From positions 144,196,692-144,260,691 of the forward strand of contig JBAIZL010000001.1 in NCBI GenBank assembly GCA_036971475.1: a DNA stretch of 64,000 bases, written 5' to 3'. Shown piece after piece: positions 55,711 to 64,000 of this stretch (the first letter of the stretch is position 1; each line of letters starts with the position of its first letter). The notes under the pieces were generated by a model. It did no database searches. It saw only the letters and a program-made list of their open reading frames with translations, and was not told the DNA's origin. This stretch comes from Prosapia bicincta (Eukaryota > Arthropoda > Insecta > Hemiptera > Cercopidae). The position numbers and the translations under genes are program-made.

Positions 55711-57728
55711 TGCAGCGGCCAGAATGTCCGATGCAAAGAATCTGGGTAATTGTACAGAATACCAGAATCAAACCTAACCGGGTTAAATAATTGACTAAAT
55801 TTATATATATAAAAATTTTTAAAACATTATAATAATAATAATATTAAAATTAGGGTAAATAATAGTAAAATGAAGAAAATTAGAAATAACTTTAGACTTA
55901 AAAAACATAAATTATAAGCAATAAGAAAAATTATCACTTCAAAGTGGATAGCCTAAATTATGTAAACAAAAAAAGACGGTAATTGTGTAGTATAACAAAC
56001 TAGGCCTAGATGCCGGCTATTAAAATAATTGTACTTAAAAATAATCAGGAATAAAGAATGTAAATTAAGATGTGAGGAAAGTAAATTAGGCCTAGCTAGG
56101 GAAAATAGTATTTATGTAAAAGTAAAGATTAAATGTTAAAGTGTAATAGCCTAAGAAATTAGGTTATAATAGAAGAAGTCATATTTGATTTCGGAAAAAT
56201 CCGCTTAGGGCATTGATTATAAATCTTGTCACTACGAAACGAAAGCGCTACAGTCGAACTTTGGATTAAGAATGTTAAAAAGTTAATTAAATTAAATGAG
56301 AAGAAATAAAGTCAAATATGTTATTAAATAAAAGGTAAAAATGCAAAGGACACATCAGAATACAGAAACGCCTTTTATAAAAAGGGAAACTAATCTTAGT
56401 TCAGAATTTCCGAACAAACAAAGTCAATTGCCATGGCAACGGCTTTCTGATTGGTCAAAAGTTGAAAAATGGATACTGGGACGTGGGAAGTTTGAAATTG
56501 GAGAAGACGGGCCTCACAAAAGGCACGCTATCCAGAATCAGAATGCATTAGGCTCTCAAAGCGAGCAGACGTGTTGTTGTACCATCCGATCAAGACAAGA
56601 AAAAATGTGCTAAAAACAGAGAAAAAAGTGCTACGATGTGATCAGGGGAAGGAAGATATATATGAGCAAGGGCTCATATATACCCAGAACAAAATTTCGA
56701 CCACCAAAATGTAAAATTAAAGAAAATAAGAAGATTGACCGAAATTATGGAGAGACGCCTACCTACCAAGACCCTTGAAGCTGTAACAGGACCGACAGAT
56801 GATAACATTAATGAAGATAAAAAGATTTCTACAGTACAAGGTTATATAATCAATTTAATTATTCTTTTTTAAATAACATTTTACTTCAAATTATATTAAC
56901 TTAATTTCAAAATTAAATAAGATGGGAATAACCTAAGGGACTGATTAGTCAACTCTCTTAGGTTACCCAAATTTAAGTAATAAAGATTCAAAATTGACTT
57001 TCCATTCCCATCGCTGTGGGAATGTATGGATTAAGTATAAAGATGTATATCTTATATGGCTTTTTCTAAGTGAATTTCTAATGAATAACTTCCAAAGAAG
57101 TTAATTGTTCAAGGCCTAGCCTAAAGGCATTACATAGTAATATTAAGTGTTTGAAAAAGAATCAGATTTTAAAATATGTTAAATTTAACTCTACTAATCA
57201 AAATTATATACAAAATTAATTATGGTAACTTTGATAATTTAAATTATATGTAAAATTAATGATAATAAGAAAATTTAAAAACAGAAGGAGATAATAATGT
57301 TTAGTTAAATGGCAAGTTGTATGAAATTTTGAAAAAATAATTAGTCAAGAAAATCCTGTGAAATTAAATAAAAACAATAATAATTAATTTGAACCTTGGA
57401 ACAAATAAATAAAAATGTATATTTTCCAATTAGCTGTGTTTTCATTCTAGATAAGATAAGTTCACTAGGTATCCAGGTATAGTCTTTAAATCACAAGTGT
57501 CTCTCAAAGATTCCACTACCCGAAAAGGAGCTTGAACAGGGCTTATCGGAGGCTAATTGGTTTTATCAAAAATTCAGGGGTTGGTTCCTCTGAGAGGTTT
57601 ATTCCTTGAGGCACAGGTCTATGAAATTAGGTTCGTAGTCAATGGATAAACCATTACTTTCTTACTGACTTAGCAATTGAGGAAGAGAAATAAACAACGG
57701 CAAAGGTTATAAAAAGTAAGTCGGTAAG
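55711..57728 (+). repeat. 3' LTR
   Basis: Same length as the 5' LTR (2018 bp), with two substitutions seen. It carries the same 90-codon frame at 56341-56613 and the same hairpins. It is followed by the target duplication agtgt. Confidence 0.94.
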
Positions 57729-57733
57729 AGTGT

Positions 57734-59964
57734 GTTGCGTATGAGGGCTACACGTTTTTATTTCATGCAAAATAATTATTGTATAAACAAATTTATATTT
57801 AATTAAAATAATGAAAACCTTTACGTTTTTCTAAAATATTTTGTCTGAAAAACTACATTTTTACTAATCCCTGCGTGCTGTATGCGGGCCGCTGCACACA
57901 ATACAAACAAACAAAGAACCAATAATTAACACTATCTCGAGAGTTTGATTCAAACATGCTAATCACAATCTTATAGAAAAAATTACACTAAAAACCTAAT
58001 TTTATGTTCGCAATTAAAAAATATTCAAAAGTGTAATTCACAAAACATTGTTTGTAAATGTCATGCATTGAATGAAGCAGAAGACGTGAGATGATGGAAT
58101 GATTCACGAAATAAAAACATTAGTCAGGCCCGATAAAACTAACAAGCTTTCTTTGGATTAACTAAAACGCGTTGTTCATTTTATCCGAAGTTGATACAAG
58201 TTGAAAAACTTTTGATTGTTCATTAATGTGACGAAGATATTTTCCTATTTAGCAAAGAAAGCACGATTGGTCTCTGAATTCACTTCATTATGACTTGACT
58301 TTCCATATTAAACTCCACTTCTAGGAATCCTCGTAAAGCAAATTCCGCTTTGTTAAACTATATGTTAGATAAAACGCTTTATTAAGTAGCTCATTACTGA
58401 GGTGCTGCCTCTGTAATAAAGCTTGCTTGATACTAAAACCTGAAGGATTGGGATTAATATTAGCTTGCTGAGGTTCCTCTTAGCAGGTATTCCATTTACT
58501 ACAGAATAGTTGAGTATAGAGCGAAACAAAACGATTAGTGTAAACTATAATTGTCAATCGCAAAAAGAAAGACAATAGCATAAATTTATAGCGTCACAAA
58601 AAAGACAATCTATATATAGCATCACCAGTAAGCATTATAATTTATCTAATAAGCGTCTTTATGATACTTCACCAACACATTCTCATTACAATTTTTTATC
58701 TAAAAAATAATGAACTATCTTTGCACAGTTTAGGCAAAATGTTTTTACTACAAATATGTTGTGTTTAAAACAAAACATTGGTCTCATTTACCTAGTTTTA
58801 TTTTTGTTATTCCATAGAAAATACGGTTTACTATCTTTGTTTTGAAAGCCGTTTGGAAAAAACTCTAGTTAAAGTTATTGACAAAATTTTCCCCTACATG
58901 AAGTGTCCTTAAAAGAACCATGCAATTTTAACGTTTGCTCCTATTTTCTCCGATGAATATGTTTATTCTAGACTTGGCTATTTTTTTTCTTTTTTCTTTG
59001 GCTAGTCATTTCTTTATTGTATCTATAGGTGTATATGTTTAATGGTTGTGATTGACAATAATGAGGTCATTTGATCACAATAGAATCGCATACAAACACA
59101 ATTGCAATCACAATAGTAAATAAAATGTCAGTAGTCTATAGCAAAAACACAATCACGAAAGCAGTGGATCAGTTATCCGCCTACACAAAGACAAACAATG
59201 GCGGCTTCCTGGTAGCTTTAAAACAATGATAGTGTATCAATTTATAAAATTATCATCTAATAGTCTTCATTTGTGTACTTTTAAGTATTTATTATTTTTA
59301 TTCTTTGAACAAATCTATGTCTTTAATCTATATCCTTAATCTTCAGATACGCTCAAGTTTAAATCTTGAATTAAATTTAAAATACGTGCATATTTGATAT
59401 AGTTTGTTATACATTTAACACATACATAAAACAAAAAGCTATTGCAACCATTTTCAATTTACTCATATTTTATCCAAACAAACAAATATAATGTTATGCG
59501 TAGCGGTGGACGCCATTCTTGTCACTAGTTCAGTTCAGGTAAAGATTATTTTACAGAACAGGCCCTACGTCCTCTTTAGGCAAGGTCTTAGGCACAATCT
59601 TATCTACAAACGTACAATAGTTTGATCCTCTTCTTAAGATAAGATTGATTTTGCTAGATGACTGGATAACATAACACTATATCATTTACGGTACAATAAA
59701 ATTATAGGGGGTGATAAACCCAAAGAAAAGGCATTGGATTTGATGACGGACTCGTGTTGTTCCCTGTGTTTCGTAAAGAGTGTCAATATGTGTAGCTCTG
59801 AAAAAAAATCAGCAAAACATGGATTTTAGAATTGCGATAAGTATGATTCATTTCATGCAATAAACGTCTGAAAAGGGTTTAAGAAAGATATGTTAAACGT
59901 TTTACTATTAAAAAAAATGAAAAACAGCGAAACTTAATATATACATGGTATTTTATAGCTTTTT

Positions 59965-59969
<5 letters not shown>
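57734..59969. other. No feature recognised
   Basis: AT-rich flank of the LTR element. The right flank continues the sequence interrupted at 47001. No supported gene or RNA. Confidence 0.5.

Positions 59970-60020
<51 letters not shown>
59970..60020. repeat. (TA)n microsatellite
   Basis: About 25 TA units. Confidence 0.96.
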
Positions 60021-60021
<1 letters not shown>

Positions 60022-62782
60022 CAAGAATTATAGTGTATGCTAATTTTTATTGCGTTTTCTAGATGTAAAGAATATATAAGGTATTTCTAGATATATATAA
60101 CTATATAGATATAGAATATAAAACGTAACTAAAAACGGTAACATCAGATATGACTATATCTCTACAGGTATTACTGCATAGGAATATAATAAAGGTAAAA
60201 ATGTTATGAAGTACTCGCGTACGACGTATTCATTAAATGGACACCCAATATAATAACAGGTAACATTGAATTGTAAAAGGAATTTTGTAAGCCTGTAAAA
60301 GAGACCAATTGCTGATACTTTGGTAAAGAGCTACCTTTAGGTAAATAGAACTCAAAATAATGATTTTACATATGTTATATTGTATTACAAACAATATTTT
60401 TTGTAATTATAAATTTCACAATTTTCATATCTCATTCCATAAAAACTTTAAACCCACTTTAGTTGCATTTGTTTATAAAACATTAGTTATATGTACGAGC
60501 ACGTGTTTTATGCACGTATTTGTAATGTTTAAAAACGTACATATTGGTAAAGTCAAAGAAGAAACCTCCTGAGCATTTTATAGGAACTACCTAGAAACCA
60601 ATATTACATAGAACACGATTACTCAGTAATAAAAAAACACACCACGTACTTACCTAGTATTCTAAGTAGAAGGTGAGGTAGCGGAATATGATGATATTGT
60701 TATCGTGAGTACAATATAAATTTTCTAGCTGATTGCCACTACAATGCCAATATCCAACACTGAATAAAAAATTTGTGCTTCCCTAAATCTATTATTTTAG
60801 TGTCATGTTTTAGATTTTGAAACAAGTATACCTATAAATAGTTATATTTTGTACTATTGTATCTTATTAATATGCGTTTTTAGTAGAATAATTGTTTAAA
60901 GCAAAATAGAACTCGTTTAAAGATTTGTATGTTGGTAAAAGTTATATTTAGTATTAAAGCGTTAGCAATAATATCCTGAATTTCTGAAATATATTTATCC
61001 CTTCTTTTTTATATTAAGGTAATAAATGTGAGTGATTTATGCCATGAATGGCAAATAGAAAATCATAGCAAGGACTTTAAAACTGCCTCCATAATAACCA
61101 GTAAAGAATTTCTCGCCTATTGCAAAGAAGCGAACTAATATTATAAATAAAAAATAATCGTTAAACTATAAAAATACGTTTCACACATGTAAATATACGG
61201 TGCGCTATATCTCCTAAGGTTTTTTTAAAATTTCTAAACAAGATTTAAGTTTTTTAAAACTTCTCATTGAGGACCTCACATTTTCAGGAATTGATTTCCA
61301 ACGCTCTTAGAGTATTTATAACGTAAAGAAATACTCACAAATTTCATTTTATTTTGTTAGTAATCAATCACGGATATATTTTACACGGGCTTACATGGAA
61401 TGGGGTTATTGAAGCGTAGCTGTCAACATAGTTTGGTTGTGACGGATTGTTGCTGGAAGAAAGCTTGAAGTATTACAAGCGTAGAATAGATGGATTTGTA
61501 ACAAAGTTATTCCAAAAGAAATTGAGAATGAATAAGGGTAACGATGAACGAAGTTTGAGACATTTAGTTTTAAATACTATGAATTGTATATACTTGTAAA
61601 GTGCGAGTCAGTTTTGCAATGCATTCATATACGTTTTGCTTTGTTAAATTTAATGTTAAGCCATTAATATATACACTATGAGTGTTGTTATTTCATTCTG
61701 TTTATAAGATTTATTATTTACAATATATCATTAATCACAGTTGCTCACAGCTCTTATAGTCAATACTTAGCAAATGGCGTCAATAATAGCAATTGATATA
61801 TTCTCCAAGAATAATAAAAATCGGCTGCCAACCTAATGTAATAGCAATGAAGGAAAGAAAAATTGACGACAAATATCTTCAAACTAACTATATTTCCAAT
61901 AAATATTGTATTCGAAAGTAATATGTGACAAATGATATGAGCCTTAAAATAAACATTCAATGTACAAAATTAATAGTTTACAAAATTTAAATTTCTTCTT
62001 TTCTTGTTTATTTCGAAGAAAGAAACAAAGAACGTTATATTAAATTAATAATTACAATGGAAACGATACAATAGCGAAAACGTGATGATCAAGTAGAAAG
62101 ACAGTTATTTTATTATATCCTTGTAAAATATAGGACGATACTTTGTAAATAAGAAAAAATATCCCCTTCCGATACAAACCATTTAAAAGAAAGATTTAAT
62201 ATGTACAATGTCAAATTAGAGAATAGTTTAGCCAACCAAACTGACAGTAGACAAATAGGCCAAATGTCAATGCAAATACAGTATAAAAGCAAAAACTAAA
62301 CTTACACTTAGTGTAGAAGCGTGCTCCTACTTGACGAATGAAAAGAATGATACAAAAAATATTAAGTGTTACGTGACATTTATTTATATATCGTTAACAA
62401 TAAAAATCAAAATAAAATTATATCACGAAAATCTTTGAATACAAATCATGTGTTAAATGCAAACAATAAAGAATAGGGGATGGTAGATGTGTAGAAATGG
62501 TTTGGCTTTTGGTAGCAAAAAGCAAATTCTTTACATGCCCAGTAAAGAATTTTGAGAATATGTGTTAGCCGTAGTCTTGAGGCCAATACTACGAAGGCCA
62601 AAAAATTATCTACGATTTATACTACGAAAATTGCATTTTCTAACGACTTCAGTTCCTTCGTGTATTGAATCAATAACCGGTGGAATTTTATTAGAACGGG
62701 ACTCAAGTAAAATATAGTCGTTTTATCTGTAACCCTATGTCGGAAGCAATATGAATTACTTAAACTGGCAGAGCGGGTTTTT

Positions 62783-62785
<3 letters not shown>
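60021..62785. other. No feature recognised
   Basis: AT-rich DNA. The open frames at 60360-60572 and 61760-61960 (minus) are short and without motifs. Confidence 0.5.
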
Positions 62786-62834
<49 letters not shown>

Positions 62835-62835
62835 C

Positions 62836-62892
<57 letters not shown>
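62786..62892. repeat. (CT)n-(TA)n compound microsatellite
   Basis: About 40 CT units with a few T or C interruptions, then about 12 TA units. Same CT-then-TA order as at 17991-18061. Confidence 0.96.
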
Positions 62893-64000
62893 GCACATAT
62901 ATATATAGCAAAACCATGAAGTTGGTATAATATATATTATCAATTTCATCAAAAAAATATCTCATACCCATTGGTCATATAGCAGACATTATTTTAGTGT
63001 GAATAATATTGTGAATATGAATAAATATATTACATGATTGTGATTTCTTACGTGATACACATTTTTATTCTTTACTTTAAGCGTTTTATAACGAAATAGA
63101 TTATTAAATAACAAATAATTAACATTACATATTCATTAATATTTTTATTCATCCGCAAAAATTTATATATTTTATTTTGTATAAATAATAACTAAATGAA
63201 AACCTAAATATGAAATATGTTTATAATGTTCTATTAATATATTATCTTTATTATCTAACAACTTAGAATGAACATGTAAAACCCACGGTAATGACGTAAT
63301 CTATAGGCAAATAAAACATTTATCTGGTAACTCTTAAATATTAAAAAATTATGAACGATTTAATGAAATATAATCTGTAAATATCAAACTGACATAACAA
63401 GATTTATGACATGTTTATTTAACTTTTTCTGGACTACTAAGACCGAAATATGGTATAATAAATTACATTAACCTGTTTTAAGTATAAAAGACCTAGTATA
63501 AAATTTATCAGATTGTAGAAGGGATTTTAATCAAACCCAAACAATACTCTAGTCCATTATAAGGATATTAAAAATACGTTCAAAATAAAGACCCGATATT
63601 ATCCTACTAGATTATTCAGTTCAAGAATGGTACAGTCAATTGTAATTCATCAATATGACTTATATATTATGTATTTTATAAAAATAAAACAGTTATAAAC
63701 ATACTAAAGCATATAAACACATTCACAAACTCATAAAGAAACACACCTACTAATCCACATCACAATATAACATTATTTTGCGACAAAGATTATAGATAAA
63801 AGACATTTAGGCCCATTGAGACACATTTAATAGTAAAATAGTTACCTATAAAACGCTTTCGCAAGGAATAATAACACAACTTGCTAGAGCTTACATAAGT
63901 GAAAACCAAATAATTTTATAGTTGTTTTTATGGGAAGCATGAATTATTGGAATCGTTTAATATTGATAGTCTATTTGTGAATGTGCGTACATTTGATGTG
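62893..64000. other. No feature recognised
   Basis: AT-rich DNA to the end of the window. Confidence 0.5.

Larger units (their letters stand above)
47002..57728 (+). mobile_element. Ty3/gypsy LTR retrotransposon, structurally complete, recent
   Basis: The 10.7-kb element has 2018-bp LTRs (47002-49019 and 55711-57728), a tRNA-Lys primer site, gag, pol in the -1 frame and a polypurine tract. The flanks agtgt (46997-47001 and 57729-57733) form a 5-bp target duplication; boundaries are uncertain by one base. Reading the LTRs side by side I find two substitutions (47985 G / 56694 A, and 48003 C / 56712 T), so insertion is recent. Gene order protease-RT-RNase H-integrase places it in Ty3/gypsy. 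There is no env frame between pol and the 3' LTR (612 bp, non-coding), so it should move only within a cell lineage. Confidence 0.95.

Overview
The window is AT-rich, intron-scale eukaryotic DNA. I can identify no ordinary cellular gene, tRNA or rRNA in it. Everything recognisable is a transposable element, an element relic, a satellite or a microsatellite. The mix (piggyBac, an IS630/Tc1/mariner relative, Penelope-like elements, a jockey-like LINE relic, and a Ty3/gypsy element primed by tRNA-Lys) together with many (TA)n and (CT)n tracts points to an invertebrate, most likely an arthropod. The host is an inference and no species can be named.

Layout. 1-4.8 kb: anonymous AT-rich DNA. 4.8-12.4 kb: a local duplication whose second copy is split by nested transposons. 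The outer one is an internally deleted piggyBac-like element (7553-11822), which carries a fold-back IS630/Tc1-type element (7788-11076) with roughly 0.9-1.0 kb inverted arms. 15.7-17.2 kb: a decayed Penelope-like element (reverse strand) with RT and GIY-YIG remnants and a hammerhead-ribozyme-like motif at its 3' end. 19.4-21.7 kb: a decayed jockey-type LINE. 28.7-32.4 kb: (TA)n tracts beside palindromic repeats and a second Penelope-like fragment with a well-formed hammerhead motif. 32.8-34.9 kb: a 17-copy satellite of 121/122 bp. 40.86-43.30 kb: a full-length piggyBac element with TTAA on both sides, whose transposase keeps DDD but is frameshifted just before its cysteine-rich tail. 45.1-45.6 kb: a 32-bp minisatellite. 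46.6-46.9 kb: another palindrome of hammerhead-like arms. 47.0-57.73 kb: an essentially intact Ty3/gypsy retrotransposon with 2-kb LTRs that differ at two sites, gag, pol and no env. 57.7-64 kb: anonymous DNA with microsatellites.

How the pieces work together. The gypsy element is the only system that looks complete: LTR, tRNA-Lys primer site, gag, an A AAA AAC slippery heptamer abutting the gag stop, pol (protease, RT, RNase H, integrase with GPY/F), polypurine tract and second LTR. The Penelope-like fragments and the (TA)n-flanked palindromes share one design: a CUGANGA core, a stem, GAAA, and a self-complementary stem III. This suggests a family of hammerhead-bearing repeats spread through this locus.
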